Shown piece by piece: positions 15,514 to 24,376 of a DNA stretch of 45,181 nt (positions within the stretch are counted from its first letter, which is position 1; every line of letters begins with the position of its first letter). A model generated the notes under the pieces. It had not been told where the DNA came from. It searched no databases and worked only from the letters and a program-made list of their open reading frames with translations. The stretch is from contig NZ_CALMAT010000007.1 in assembly GCF_937859865.1 (NCBI RefSeq), forward strand, positions 1 to 45,181, in the 5' to 3' direction. This DNA comes from an uncultured Mucilaginibacter sp. (GTDB taxonomy: Bacteria > Bacteroidota > Bacteroidia > Sphingobacteriales > Sphingobacteriaceae). A program made the translations under genes and the position numbers.

Positions 15514-16350
15514 ATGGCAAGATTAGATATATTGGATCCGGAATGGATCGAGGTTGTTTTTAGGGGCCGCAATAAGGCTTATGGAGCGTATGTGCTACGT
15601 AAGGAAAATGCAAAGACATCAGTACGGGCTTTAATCATTGCCAGTGCTTTATTTGTTTTGGCTATTGCAATGCCTACTATTATCAACAAACTTAAAGGTT
15701 TTATCCCTAAGGCAGATGAAAAAGTAAAAATCCAGGATGTTGTGTTAATACCGCCACCGCCGATAGATGCAACTAAACCGCCACCCCCGCCACCTAAAGT
15801 GGAGCCGCCAAAACCAAAAGTTGACCAGGTGCGTTTTCCGCCTCCGGTTGTTAAGCCAGATAATGAGGTGAAGGAAAAAGATCCGCCGACGGTAAAGGAA
15901 CTGGAAGTAAAAGACCCAGGGCAAAAAGATTTGAAAGGCGACCCCAGTGCTGATATCCGTATAGATGAAGCTGTAGGCAAATCGGACATAAAAGAAAAAG
16001 TAGTTGAAGAAAATACCAATGCGATTGTAAGTTTCGCGGCAGTTGAAAAATTGCCGGCATTTCCTGGTGGTGAAGGTGCATTTGGTAGTTATCTACAAAA
16101 GAACCTTCGTTACCCTCCAGTAGCAAAAGAAAACAATACGCAAGGTCGTGTTATCTTATCTTTTGTGGTAGAAAAAGACGGCAGCTTAACTGATATTAAA
16201 GTATTGCGAGATATTGGCGGAGGATGTGGCCAGGAAGCCATACGGGTATTGTCTAAATCGCCACATTGGACACCTGGTATCCAAAACGGAAAGCCAGTTC
16301 GTGTTGCTTTTACCATGCCGGTTAACTTTACGCTTTCGTCAGACCAGTAA
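15514..16350 (+). CDS. tonB: TonB family energy-transducing protein
   Basis: 278 residues. A short cytoplasmic segment is followed by one membrane helix (ALIIASALFVLAIAMPTII, about 34-52), then the proline-rich periplasmic spacer (VLIPPPPIDATKPPPPPP and KVEPPKPKVDQV), and the TonB C-terminal domain (about 180-275) with LPAFPGGEGAFGSYL, YPPVAKENNTQGRVILSF and VLRDIGGGCGQEAIRVLSK. It spans the periplasm to contact TonB-box receptors. The C-terminal domain is strikingly like the one in the M56 sensor at 504-2399. A strong hairpin lies about 30 bp after the stop, inside the next small gene. Confidence 0.93.
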   Translation: MARLDILDPEWIEVVFRGRNKAYGAYVLRKENAKTSVRALIIASALFVLAIAMPTIINKLKGFIPKADEKVKIQDVVLIPPPPIDATKPPPPPPKVEPPKPKVDQVRFPPPVVKPDNEVKEKDPPTVKELEVKDPGQKDLKGDPSADIRIDEAVGKSDIKEKVVEENTNAIVSFAAVEKLPAFPGGEGAFGSYLQKNLRYPPVAKENNTQGRVILSFVVEKDGSLTDIKVLRDIGGGCGQEAIRVLSKSPHWTPGIQNGKPVRVAFTMPVNFTLSSDQ

Positions 16351-16357
16351 TATTAAC

Positions 16358-16576
16358 ATGTTTGACCGATTAAATTTTAAGGAGAAACCGCTCAAAGAGC
16401 GGTTTCTCCTTATTTTAGGCTTAACCACATTTGTTTGTTTTGTAAGTTTAGGATTAATGGTTATGTTTTGGGACAAGCTTCCTTTAAACATGAACAATAC
16501 CCAACGTTACTTATTTGGTGCTGTAATTATTATTTATTCCGTACTTCGATTTTCCAGATATATTACAAGAAAATGA
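16358..16576 (+). CDS. Small two-helix membrane protein of the tonB operon
   Basis: 72 residues starting at the ATG at 16358, 7 bp after tonB. A basic N-terminus (MFDRLNFKEKPLKER) is followed by two membrane helices (FLLILGLTTFVCFVSLGLMV and YLFGAVIIIYSVLRF). I recognise no named family. The gene is likely real because it ends in an ATGA overlap with the next gene and fills the space exactly. Its codons 9-17 form a perfect 13-bp hairpin followed by a T-rich run, so the coding sequence doubles as a potential attenuator. Confidence 0.7.
   Translation: MFDRLNFKEKPLKERFLLILGLTTFVCFVSLGLMVMFWDKLPLNMNNTQRYLFGAVIIIYSVLRFSRYITRK
16381..16409 (+). terminator. Perfect hairpin with T-rich tail downstream of tonB
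   Basis: A 13-bp GC-rich stem (GGAGAAACCGCTC / GAGCGGTTTCTCC) with a 3-nt AAA loop, followed by TTATTTT. It has the features of an intrinsic terminator, but lies inside an open small gene of the same operon. Partial termination (attenuation) that lowers expression of the PstS-like and TPR genes relative to tonB is the simplest reading. Confidence 0.7.
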
Positions 16577-17484
16577 AATCAAGAAATTTAATAAGTTTCA
16601 GTTGTACATTACTATTAAGTATAGTTATTGCTTCCTGCAATAATGCAAATACTGCCGACCAATTCACTTCCGGTAGTTATCGTTTTGTGTTTGATGAATC
16701 GCTTTCCCCGATATTAGACCAGGAGCTGTACGTTTTTAAATCTATTTATCCAGATGCAAAACCTGATGTTATTTATCAACCTGAAAATAAAATACTGGAT
16801 TTAATGCTGAATAATAAAGCAAGATTTGCAGTTATGGGACGTACTTTGAATCCAGACGAAGTAAAAGTGTTAAACAACCGAAATTTACCTCCGCAGATTG
16901 GGAAAATTGCCGAAGATGCCATTGCTTTAATTGTTGGAAAAAATTCCCCGGATTCATTAATGCTGCTGTCAGAAGTAAAAAGTTTGTTTTTAAGCAATAC
17001 TAAAACAAGTAAAAACCTCGTTTTTGATAGTCCAAACTCAAGCATTATTAATTACTTAATGAAGTTATCAGGAACGAACCAATTAAAACAAAAAAATGTT
17101 TATGCCCTTAAAAATAGCAAGGAAGTGATAAAGTATGTTGCCACGCATCAGGATGCAGTTGGTTTTATCAGTTACAGTTGGTTATTAGAACCAGATACAG
17201 ATTATGCCAGTGCAGCTCAAAACATTAGCGTTGTTGGTGTAAAGGATGACAACACAAAAAACATAAACAATAGTTATGTTAAACCTTCGCAATCCGCTTT
17301 GGCTCTAAACCAATATCCTTTAAAAAGAACAATTTATATAGTAGATTGTACCGGTAAAGTAGGTTTAGGTACAGGTTTTGCTTCCTTTTTACAAAGTGAA
17401 CGAGGGCAAAAGATAATATTACGGTCAGGTTTATTACCTGATTCTTTGCCCAGAAGGGAAATAAATATTAAAAAGGACTTATAA
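16573..17484 (+). CDS. PstS-like substrate-binding lipoprotein
   Basis: 303 residues from the ATG at 16573, which overlaps the stop of the small membrane gene (ATGA). The signal peptide ends in a lipobox (LLLSIVIASC), so the protein is a lipoprotein. The mature part has the PBP-like layout of phosphate-binding proteins: FVFDESLSPILDQEL, NNKARFAVMGRTLNPDEV, QDAVGFISYSWL and a late VGLGTGFASFLQSERGQKII. In PstS these regions wrap the ligand. No Pst transporter is nearby, and the association with exb-tonB suggests a role tied to outer-membrane energy transduction. Ligand unknown. Confidence 0.8.
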   Translation: MKSRNLISFSCTLLLSIVIASCNNANTADQFTSGSYRFVFDESLSPILDQELYVFKSIYPDAKPDVIYQPENKILDLMLNNKARFAVMGRTLNPDEVKVLNNRNLPPQIGKIAEDAIALIVGKNSPDSLMLLSEVKSLFLSNTKTSKNLVFDSPNSSIINYLMKLSGTNQLKQKNVYALKNSKEVIKYVATHQDAVGFISYSWLLEPDTDYASAAQNISVVGVKDDNTKNINNSYVKPSQSALALNQYPLKRTIYIVDCTGKVGLGTGFASFLQSERGQKIILRSGLLPDSLPRREINIKKDL

Positions 17485-17511
17485 TATAATTTAACCATTA
17501 GAATTTTAACT

Positions 17512-19227
17512 ATGAAGATGATCAATAAAGCAGCACTGACCATTTCTGGTTTAGCCATGTTAAGTTCTTCTGTATTTGCCCAAAGTTTAGCCGATGCTAA
17601 AAAGGCAATTGATGCAGAACAATACCAAAAGGCCGAATCAATGCTGAAGAACCTTACACAAACCCAAGCCACAAAAGATGAGAACTTTTTTTATCTGGGC
17701 TGGGTATATTTAAAAACAAATGAGCCTGATTCTGCAAAAGCTACTTTTACCAAAGGAATCAGTGTAAACCCGAAATCTGCTTTAAATTATGCAGGCTTAG
17801 GCGCAGTAGACCGTTTAGATAAAAATGCCACTTCCGCAAAAGCAGATCTGGACAAAGCTGTAGCTGCGATAGACAAAAAGGATTTAGAGCCTTATGTATA
17901 TATTGGCAAAGCATATTTATTAGAGCCAAACCCGGATGCAAATGCTGCAATTGCAGTTTTGAAAAAAGGTATCGCATCTAACCCTAAAGAAAAAAACCCG
18001 GAACTATTTGCTGCTTTAGGCGATGCATATCGTTCTCAACTTAAAAATACGGATGCTTATGACAATTATCAGCAGGCATTGGCGATCAACCCAAAAATGG
18101 TAAGTGCCATTGTAGCAACTGGTGTGATTTGGAAACAAGCCAACAACTTTGAAGATTCTGAAAAAGAATACCGTAAGGCATTGGCAATAGACCCAAATTA
18201 CGGCCCTGCTTATCGGGAATTGGCTGAGACTTATTTACGTTGGGGAAACAATACCAAAAAAGCCGATGCACCGACAAAATATACACAAGCTGTAGATTTT
18301 TATAAAAAGTACCTGGATTTAACAGACCGCTCTGTGGCTTCAAGGATGCGTTATGCTGACTTCCTGGTTTATGCGCAGGATTACAAAGGATTAGAGCAAG
18401 AGGCAAATGATATTGCTAAAATCGCACCTAAAGACAATTTAAAAGTTTACCGGTATTTGGGTTACGCGGCCTACGAAAACAAAAACTACCAGGCAGGTTT
18501 AGATGCTTTGAACAAGTTTATGAGCCAGGCAGATCAAAAACGTATTATTCCTTTGGATTACCTATACCTTGGAAGGTTACAGTTAGCCATTGGCGGACAG
18601 GATTCTGCCGCTATTAACAATTTGAGAAAAGCACTTCAATTGGATACTACTCAGGTAGATGCTTACGGCGAGATTGCCAAAACTTTGTATAACCAAAAGA
18701 AGTATGTGGAGGCTGGTGATACTTACAAAACGTATATCGCGAAATCTCGTCAGGTAACATTAGGTGATTATTTGAGAGAAGGTGTAAGTTATTACAATGC
18801 GTTTAAAGAACAATATTTTAGTACTGCCAAAACAAAACCAGTTCCTGATACGACGTTGCTTGTAAAAGCTGATTCGGCATTTAGCTACATACAGCACCAT
18901 GCCGCAGCCCCACAAGCTACAGTCGCACTTTATCAGGCAAGGGCAAATGACTTAAAAGAACCAAGCCGTAATACAACTAATGGTTACGCCAAACCATATT
19001 ATGAGCAATACATTCAGTTGATTAATGCCAAAACCCCTGTTGCTGATGCAGACAAAGTATATTTAGGCGAAGCTTATGCTTATTTAGGAACTTATTACGA
19101 GTATAAAGAAAAAGATGCTGCTAAGGCCAGTGAGAACTTTACCAAGGCAAGGGAAAATGACCCAACTAATAAACAGGCAATTGCTTATTTCTCCAAAAAA
19201 GGCGGTGGTTCCGCAAAAGGTAAATGA
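17512..19227 (+). CDS. Periplasmic tetratricopeptide-repeat protein
   Basis: 571 residues. A signal peptide (MKMINKAALTISGLAMLSSS, cleavage near SVFAQ) is followed by about ten TPR-like units, for example ENFFYLGWVYLKTNEPDSAK, YGPAYRELAETYLRWGN, VYRYLGYAAYENKNYQAGLD and VYLGEAYAYLGTYYEYKE. Such helical scaffolds bind partner proteins. The gene is the last of the exbB-tonB operon, 27 nt after the PstS-like gene, and ends at a strong intrinsic terminator. A role as a periplasmic adaptor for the TonB machinery is inferred from position only. Confidence 0.88.
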   Translation: MKMINKAALTISGLAMLSSSVFAQSLADAKKAIDAEQYQKAESMLKNLTQTQATKDENFFYLGWVYLKTNEPDSAKATFTKGISVNPKSALNYAGLGAVDRLDKNATSAKADLDKAVAAIDKKDLEPYVYIGKAYLLEPNPDANAAIAVLKKGIASNPKEKNPELFAALGDAYRSQLKNTDAYDNYQQALAINPKMVSAIVATGVIWKQANNFEDSEKEYRKALAIDPNYGPAYRELAETYLRWGNNTKKADAPTKYTQAVDFYKKYLDLTDRSVASRMRYADFLVYAQDYKGLEQEANDIAKIAPKDNLKVYRYLGYAAYENKNYQAGLDALNKFMSQADQKRIIPLDYLYLGRLQLAIGGQDSAAINNLRKALQLDTTQVDAYGEIAKTLYNQKKYVEAGDTYKTYIAKSRQVTLGDYLREGVSYYNAFKEQYFSTAKTKPVPDTTLLVKADSAFSYIQHHAAAPQATVALYQARANDLKEPSRNTTNGYAKPYYEQYIQLINAKTPVADADKVYLGEAYAYLGTYYEYKEKDAAKASENFTKARENDPTNKQAIAYFSKKGGGSAKGK

Positions 19228-19243
19228 TAAAAACAGTATCCAT

Positions 19244-19275
19244 AAAAAAGGCTTCTTGAAAAAGAGGCCTTTTTT
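19244..19275 (+). terminator. Intrinsic terminator of the exb-tonB-TPR operon
   Basis: A 14-bp stem (AAAAAAGGCTTCTT / AAGAGGCCTTTTTT, one G-T wobble) with a GAAA tetraloop and a T-run at its 3' side. It starts 17 bp after the TPR stop and separates this operon from nuo. Confidence 0.88.
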
Positions 19276-19287
19276 ATGTTACATTAT

Positions 19288-19295
19288 TATCTTTG
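19288..19295 (+). promoter_or_regulatory. Candidate -7 promoter element of the nuo operon
   Basis: TATCTTTG matches TAnnTTTG exactly and ends 4 nt before the nuoA ATG at 19300, right after the preceding terminator. Transcription would start at or next to the start codon, so the nuoA message may be leaderless. Confidence 0.6.
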
Positions 19296-19299
19296 CAAC

Positions 19300-19671
19300 A
19301 TGGAAGCACAAAGTTTACCAGTCAATTATCTGCCAATCATTTTTCAAATGATTGTTGCGCTTGGTTTTGTTTTTACCACCATGCTTGCAACCCATAAATT
19401 AGGGCCTAAAAGAAGTACTAAAGACAAGTTAACGCCGTTTGAATCAGGGATTGAAGTGATAGGAAATGCACGTACGCCAGTTTCTATCAAATACTTTTTG
19501 GTGGCTATCCTGTTTGTACTGTTTGATGTAGAAGTTATATTTATGTATCCCTGGGCAGTAAATTTTCGGGATTTAGGGTCAGATGGCATGATAGAAATGT
19601 TTGTATTTATGGGGACTTTACTGTTAGGCTTTATTTATATTATCAAAAAAAAGGCATTGGACTGGGATTAA
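19300..19671 (+). CDS. nuoA: NADH:quinone oxidoreductase subunit A
   Basis: 123 residues from the ATG at 19300; an ATG 24 nt earlier abuts the terminator and precedes the -7 box, so it is unlikely. Three membrane helices (about 8-30, 65-85, 95-115) surround the conserved loop KLTPFESGIEVIGNARTPVS and FLVAILFVLFDVEVIFMYPW, the hallmark of NuoA. It is a membrane-arm subunit near the quinone channel of complex I. It heads the complete nuoA-N series, with a 265-bp gap containing a repeat pair before nuoB. Confidence 0.93.
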   Translation: MEAQSLPVNYLPIIFQMIVALGFVFTTMLATHKLGPKRSTKDKLTPFESGIEVIGNARTPVSIKYFLVAILFVLFDVEVIFMYPWAVNFRDLGSDGMIEMFVFMGTLLLGFIYIIKKKALDWD

Positions 19672-19705
19672 AAGTCAGTTTGAAATTTTTTCGATAATAA
19701 TTCAT

Positions 19706-19786
19706 ATGCTTCTTTTACCACATAAAAATCATTGAGGTCTTGTGCTTTTTATACCGAAACAAAATTTAGAGGCATAAAAGAAGCAT
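19706..19786. repeat. Inverted pair of the dispersed repeat between nuoA and nuoB (81 bp)
   Basis: Left arm ATGCTTCTTTTACC (19706-19719) continues ACATAAAAATC; right arm CATAAAAGAAGCAT (19773-19786) is preceded by AAATTTAGAGG, the reversed extended arm. The rest of the 265-bp gap carries no gene; a -7 box lies later at 19887. Confidence 0.78.
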
Positions 19787-19886
19787 GATAAATTTTGCGA
19801 TAAAAATTTAAACCAGTTTTAATAATAGAATTGTTCTAAATAAGTTTATGCTGGTTTAGAAGCTATTGCACAAGAAGTTATTATTG

Positions 19887-19894
19887 TAAATTTG
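19887..19894 (+). promoter_or_regulatory. Candidate internal -7 element before nuoB
   Basis: TAAATTTG (TAnnTTTG) 42 bp before the nuoB ATG. With the 265-bp gap and repeat pair after nuoA, it suggests nuoB onwards can be transcribed from its own promoter. Confidence 0.45.
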
Positions 19895-19936
19895 TACTCG
19901 TCTTTTTTGTGAGATGAGTTTTTTGGCATTAAATAT

Positions 19937-20479
19937 ATGAGTAATATAAAGGTTGTTGAAGCGCCACCGGGCGTAGAAGGATCAGGATTTTTTGCTACTT
20001 CACTGGACCAGGCAATTGGCCTTGCCCGTTCACATTCATTATGGCCCTTACCGTTTGCTACCTCTTGCTGCGGTATAGAGTTTATGGCTACGATGGGTTC
20101 GCATTATGATTTGGCCAGGTTTGGTGCCGAAAGATTAAGCTTTTCTCCACGCCAGGCAGATTTATTAATGGTGATGGGAACAATTGCTAAAAAAATGGCG
20201 CCAGTTTTACGCCAGGTTTATTTGCAAATGGCCGAGCCACGTTGGGTGATGGCGGTTGGTGCCTGTGCTTCAAGCGGTGGTATTTTTGATACCTATTCTG
20301 TATTGCAGGGGATTGATGAAATTATTCCGGTTGATGTTTATGTTCCGGGTTGCCCGCCAAGGCCCGAAGGGATTATTGATGGCTTTATGAACATCCAAAA
20401 ATTAGTGCAAACAGAAAGCGGCAGAAGAAGGGAAGCACCGGAATACAAAGAACTGCTTGCTAAATACGGGATTCAATAA
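19937..20479 (+). CDS. nuoB: NADH:quinone oxidoreductase subunit B
   Basis: 180 residues. NuoB carries the last [4Fe-4S] cluster (N2) that passes electrons to quinone. The ligands are visible as the adjacent pair in TSCCGIEF (C44, C45), C110 in [11 protein letters not shown] and C139 in [10 protein letters not shown]. The sequence between them ([16 protein letters not shown]) is the conserved core. Its stop overlaps the nuoC start (TAATG), so the two are translationally coupled. Confidence 0.97.
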   Translation: MSNIKVVEAPPGVEGSGFFATSLDQAIGLARSHSLWPLPFATSCCGIEFMATMGSHYDLARFGAERLSFSPRQADLLMVMGTIAKKMAPVLRQVYLQMAEPRWVMAVGACASSGGIFDTYSVLQGIDEIIPVDVYVPGCPPRPEGIIDGFMNIQKLVQTESGRRREAPEYKELLAKYGIQ

Positions 20480-20982
20480 TGGGTAAAATTTCAAACGAAG
20501 AAGTAATTAATCAACTCAATTCAAAGTTTGGCGAACAAATTGTTTTGCTTTCAGAACCTTCTGACTTGCCCAATTTTGAAACTTCCCGCGAAAAAATTAC
20601 TGATGTCCTTTCGTTTTTAAAAACAGATCCTACATTTCAGTTTAATTATTTGACGGACATTACCGCTGTTCATTATCCTGACAAGGAAAAGAAATTTGCA
20701 GTTGTTTACCACCTGCATAGTTTTGTCAATAATGTTCGTATCAGGGTTAAAGTTTTTCTTACAGAAGATGACGTCCATATTCCAACGGCAACCAACCTTT
20801 GGAATGGTGCCAACTGGATGGAGCGCGAAACATATGATTACTTCGGAATTGAATTTGACGGACACCCGGATTTACGCAGGATTTTAAACGTGGACGATAT
20901 GACAGTTTTTCCAATGCGAAAAGAGTTCCCATTGGAAGACCCAAACCGCGTAGATAAAAGAGATTATTTTTTTGGAAGATAA
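20479..20982 (+). CDS. nuoC: NADH:quinone oxidoreductase subunit C
   Basis: 167 residues, the separate 30-kDa-type subunit and not a NuoCD fusion. Signature segments are FNYLTDITAVHYPDKEK, the central NLWNGANWMERETYDYFGI and the C-terminal HPDLRRILNVDDMTVFPMRKEFPLED spread over about 30 residues. It sits in the peripheral arm next to NuoB and NuoD. It starts on the last base of the nuoB stop and is followed by nuoD after 16 nt. Confidence 0.95.
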   Translation: MGKISNEEVINQLNSKFGEQIVLLSEPSDLPNFETSREKITDVLSFLKTDPTFQFNYLTDITAVHYPDKEKKFAVVYHLHSFVNNVRIRVKVFLTEDDVHIPTATNLWNGANWMERETYDYFGIEFDGHPDLRRILNVDDMTVFPMRKEFPLEDPNRVDKRDYFFGR

Positions 20983-20998
20983 AAGGAGCATACAAGGA

Positions 20999-22210
20999 AT
21001 GGAAAGTTTTCCTGTTTTTACAAATACCGATGTTCAGGATTCGCCTACAACCTTAAACCTCGGCCCAACCCATCCAGCCACGCATGGCGTTTTCCAAAAT
21101 GTGTTGCAAATGGATGGTGAAAGAATCGTAAGCGGTGTTTCTACCATCGGCTACATCCATCGCGCTTTTGAAAAGATTGCTGAACACCGGCCTTTTTACC
21201 AGATCACACCGCTAACAGACCGGATGAACTACTGTTCATCCCCCATCAACAATATGGGCTGGCACATGACGGTAGAAAAACTGTTAGATATTAAAACGCC
21301 AAAACGTGTAGATTACCTTCGCGTAATTGTAATGGAACTGGCCCGGATTGCAGATCACATCATTTGTAACGGCGTTTTAGGTGTTGATACTGGTGCTTTC
21401 ACCGGCTTTTTGTACATGATGGAATATCGTGAAGCCATTTATGAGATTTATGAAGAAGTTTGCGGTTCGCGATTGACCACCAACATCGGCCGTATCGGCG
21501 GTTTTGAACGTGATTTTAACGAGATCGCTTTCCGTAAAATCCGTAAGTTTTTGGTTGATTTCCCGGTTGTGTTAAAAGAATTTGAATCTCTTTTTAACCG
21601 CAACCGTATATTTATTGACCGTACGCGTGGTGTTGCGCCTGTTGATGCAGAAACGGCGCTAAGTTACAGTTGGAGCGGACCGATTTTACGTGCAACTGGT
21701 GTTGACTACGATGTTCGTGCGATGGAGCCTTACAGTTCTTATGAAGATTTTGATTTTGAAGTCCCGGTTGGCACAAACGGCGATGTTTACAATCGTTTTA
21801 TGGTTCGTAACGAGGAGATGAAGCAAAGTATGCACATTATTTCCCAGGCTTTAGAAAAACTGGAAAAAGAACCGAAAGGTGTTTTCCATGCTGATGTTCC
21901 GGAGTATTACTTGCCTCCAAAACAAGAAGTTTACAACAATATGGAAGCTTTGATCTACCATTTTAAAATTGTGATGGGCGAGGTAAAAACACCGGTAAAA
22001 GAAGTATATCACGCAGTGGAAGGCGCAAACGGCGAATTGGGTTTTTATTTAATTAATGATGGCGGCCGTTCCCCTTTTCGTTTACATTTCCGCAGGCCGA
22101 GCTTCATCAATTACCAAATGTATGCGCCGATGAGCAAAGGCATGCTTTTATCAGATGCCATCATCAACATGAGTAGTTTAAATATTATTGCAGGAGAATT
22201 AGATGCTTAA
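20999..22210 (+). CDS. nuoD: NADH:quinone oxidoreductase subunit D
   Basis: 403 residues using the ATG at 20999, which has an AAGG just before it; a TTG 27 nt earlier would overlap nuoC. The N-terminus has [18 protein letters not shown], the loop at the quinone site (conserved His and Tyr region), then [24 protein letters not shown] and the C-terminal [20 protein letters not shown]. NuoD, a relative of NiFe-hydrogenase large subunits, forms much of the quinone-binding cavity. The last 8 nt overlap nuoE. Confidence 0.96.
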   Translation: MESFPVFTNTDVQDSPTTLNLGPTHPATHGVFQNVLQMDGERIVSGVSTIGYIHRAFEKIAEHRPFYQITPLTDRMNYCSSPINNMGWHMTVEKLLDIKTPKRVDYLRVIVMELARIADHIICNGVLGVDTGAFTGFLYMMEYREAIYEIYEEVCGSRLTTNIGRIGGFERDFNEIAFRKIRKFLVDFPVVLKEFESLFNRNRIFIDRTRGVAPVDAETALSYSWSGPILRATGVDYDVRAMEPYSSYEDFDFEVPVGTNGDVYNRFMVRNEEMKQSMHIISQALEKLEKEPKGVFHADVPEYYLPPKQEVYNNMEALIYHFKIVMGEVKTPVKEVYHAVEGANGELGFYLINDGGRSPFRLHFRRPSFINYQMYAPMSKGMLLSDAIINMSSLNIIAGELDA

Positions 22211-22727
22211 AATTGAAGAAACAACTGTAGTGCATGATTTTTCTCCGCACCTCTACCAGCAATTTCAGGAAATCGTAAAACGCTACCCGGTTGAAAGTGC
22301 AAAAGCGGCATTGTTACCGATTCTGCATGTTGTACAAGCCGAATTCGGATGGTTAAGCGTAGATGCAATGGATAAAGTGGCCGAATATTTAGATATTCAG
22401 CCGATTGAAGTATATGAAGTTGCTTCCTTTTATACGATGTACTTCCTTCGTCCGCAAGGAAAATACATGCTGGAGGTTTGTCGGACCGGGCCTTGTTGTT
22501 TGGTTGGCGCAGAAAAAATTATGAAATACATCGAACAAAAATTGGGTGTAAAAGAAGGTGATGTAACGCCCGATGGCTTATTTAGCTGGCGCGGCGTAGA
22601 ATGTTTGGCAGCTTGCGGTTTCGCCCCGGTTTTGCAAATTGGTCCTGAATATACTTTTTATGAAAATTTAACAGAAGCTTCTGTCGATCAGTTAATCAGT
22701 GATCTTACAATCAAGGCGAATAATTAA
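22203..22727 (+). CDS. nuoE: NADH:quinone oxidoreductase subunit E
   Basis: 174 residues. It holds a thioredoxin-like [2Fe-2S] cluster (N1a). The four ligands are in EVCRTGPCCLVGA (two cysteines) and GVECLAACGFAPVLQIG (two more about 40 residues on), the C-x4-C and C-x3-C spacing of the family. The N-terminal helical part includes KAALLPILHVVQAEFGWLS. It overlaps nuoD by 8 nt. The 185 bp before nuoF may hold a decayed small gene. Confidence 0.95.
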   Translation: MLKIEETTVVHDFSPHLYQQFQEIVKRYPVESAKAALLPILHVVQAEFGWLSVDAMDKVAEYLDIQPIEVYEVASFYTMYFLRPQGKYMLEVCRTGPCCLVGAEKIMKYIEQKLGVKEGDVTPDGLFSWRGVECLAACGFAPVLQIGPEYTFYENLTEASVDQLISDLTIKANN

Positions 22728-22912
22728 AATGAAAAAATTAAAGTTATTGCGTGTGATGTAGCGTTGATAACTTTACTGATACTGTTTTTATAGACTAAAA
22801 ATTGGGAGCGATACAATCTAATCATAGGTTTTGAAACAGTGTTAATTCTTTCATTCAGCTTAAAACATCATTTAAAATACTATAAAATAACGGGTAAAAT
22901 ATATTAGCAGTA
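22728..22912 (+). other. nuoE-nuoF gap with possible remnant of a small gene
   Basis: An ATG at 22730 opens MKKLKLLRVM and stops at once. In another frame the following bases read VALITLLILFL, a stop, then a 40-residue stretch with hydrophobic character (NLIIGFETVLILSFSL) up to a stop just before nuoF. This would suit a small membrane protein broken by one frameshift and one stop, but it is too short to be sure. No other feature is visible. Confidence 0.25.
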
Positions 22913-24277
22913 ATGGGTCGCAAATTATTATTAGAACATATAAACGTGCCCAACATCAATACATTTGATGTTTACCGTTCAAAAGGCGGCTACGCGGCTG
23001 TTGAAAAAGCATTAAAAACACTTTCTCCGGAAGATATTGTAGAAGAAGTTAAAAAATCGGGTTTGCGTGGCCGTGGCGGTGCCGGTTTTCCAACAGGAAT
23101 GAAATGGAGTTTTCTGGCTAAACCGGAAGGCAAGCCGCGTTACTTGGTTTGCAACGCGGATGAATCGGAACCGGGAACGTTTAAAGACCGCTTTTTGATG
23201 ACCAAAATCCCGCATCTTTTGATCGAAGGAATGATCATCGGCAGTTTTGCTTTGGGAGCAAAAACTTCTTACATCTACGTTCGTGGAGAAATGATGCCGC
23301 AAATTCGTATTCTGGAAAAAGCAATTGCCGAAGCCAGAAATGCCGGATTTTTAGGCAAAAATATTTTAGGAACAGGTTACGATCTGGAATTATACGTTCA
23401 ACCTGGTGGCGGTGCGTACATCTGCGGAGAAGAAACAGCGTTAATCGAATCGTTGGAAGGCAAACGCGGAAACCCACGGATTAAACCTCCTTTTCCGGCA
23501 ATTGCCGGTTTATGGGGTTGCCCAACGGTGGTTAACAATGTAGAATCTATTGCAGCAGTTGTTCCAATCATCCGTGATGGCGGTGAAGAATATGCCAAAA
23601 TTGGAGTAGGCAGAAGTACAGGAACTAAGTTAATTTCTGCATCCGGAAACTTAGTAAAACCAGGAATTTATGAAATTGAACTGGGCGTTCCGGTTGAAGA
23701 ATTTATTTATTCCGATGAATATTGCGGCGGAATTGCAAACGGCAAACGTTTAAAAGCAGTTGTTGCAGGCGGTTCTTCTGTTCCGATTCTACCAGCAAAT
23801 TTGATCAATAAAACCATTAACCAGGAAGCAAGGCTGATGACTTATGAATCCTTATCCGACGGCGGTTTTGCAACCGGCTCAATGATGGGTTCGGGTGGTT
23901 TTATTGCTTTTGATGAAGACCAGTGCATCGTTCGGAACACCTGGAATTTTGCGCGTTTTTATCACCACGAAAGCTGCGGGCAATGTTCGCCTTGCCGCGA
24001 AGGAACAGGCTGGATGGAAAAAGTGTTGCACCGTTTGGAATACGGGCACGGAAAACTAAGCGATATTGATTTGCTGGTTGACGTTTCTAGAAAAATCGAA
24101 GGAAACACCATTTGTCCTTTAGGTGATGCTGCGGCTTGGCCTGTTGCAAGTGCCATCCGTCATTTCCGTGATGAGTTTGAGTGGCATGTAACCGAGCCAA
24201 AGTTTTGTTTACAACGCAATTACGGTTTGGCACATTACGCCGATCCGTTGCCAAAACCAGAACCTGTTGCAGTATAA
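22913..24277 (+). CDS. nuoF: NADH:quinone oxidoreductase subunit F
   Basis: 454 residues. NuoF oxidises NADH through FMN. The FMN/NADH site is seen in [19 protein letters not shown] and [15 protein letters not shown] (near residues 50-90), with [20 protein letters not shown] later. The [4Fe-4S] cluster N3 uses cysteines in [17 protein letters not shown] and [13 protein letters not shown]. It is part of the NADH-input module with NuoE and NuoG. A hairpin-forming repeat pair lies just downstream, before nuoG. Confidence 0.97.
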   Translation: MGRKLLLEHINVPNINTFDVYRSKGGYAAVEKALKTLSPEDIVEEVKKSGLRGRGGAGFPTGMKWSFLAKPEGKPRYLVCNADESEPGTFKDRFLMTKIPHLLIEGMIIGSFALGAKTSYIYVRGEMMPQIRILEKAIAEARNAGFLGKNILGTGYDLELYVQPGGGAYICGEETALIESLEGKRGNPRIKPPFPAIAGLWGCPTVVNNVESIAAVVPIIRDGGEEYAKIGVGRSTGTKLISASGNLVKPGIYEIELGVPVEEFIYSDEYCGGIANGKRLKAVVAGGSSVPILPANLINKTINQEARLMTYESLSDGGFATGSMMGSGGFIAFDEDQCIVRNTWNFARFYHHESCGQCSPCREGTGWMEKVLHRLEYGHGKLSDIDLLVDVSRKIEGNTICPLGDAAAWPVASAIRHFRDEFEWHVTEPKFCLQRNYGLAHYADPLPKPEPVAV

Positions 24278-24286
24278 AAAATAGGT

Positions 24287-24322
24287 GTTAAAAGAAGCAT
24301 CAGCATAAATGCTTCTTTTACC
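24287..24322. repeat. Repeat pair forming a hairpin between nuoF and nuoG
   Basis: Arms GTTAAAAGAAGCAT (24287-24300) and ATGCTTCTTTTACC (24309-24322) face outward with an 8-nt loop. The AAAAGAAGCAT / ATGCTTCTTTT stem with a T-run on either strand resembles a weak bidirectional terminator. It is 10 bp after the nuoF stop, within a 99-bp gap. Confidence 0.78.
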
Positions 24323-24376
24323 ACATAAAAAATAGAGGCGCAGTTTTTAAGTTTTTATTACTGATTAGAAATCGAA

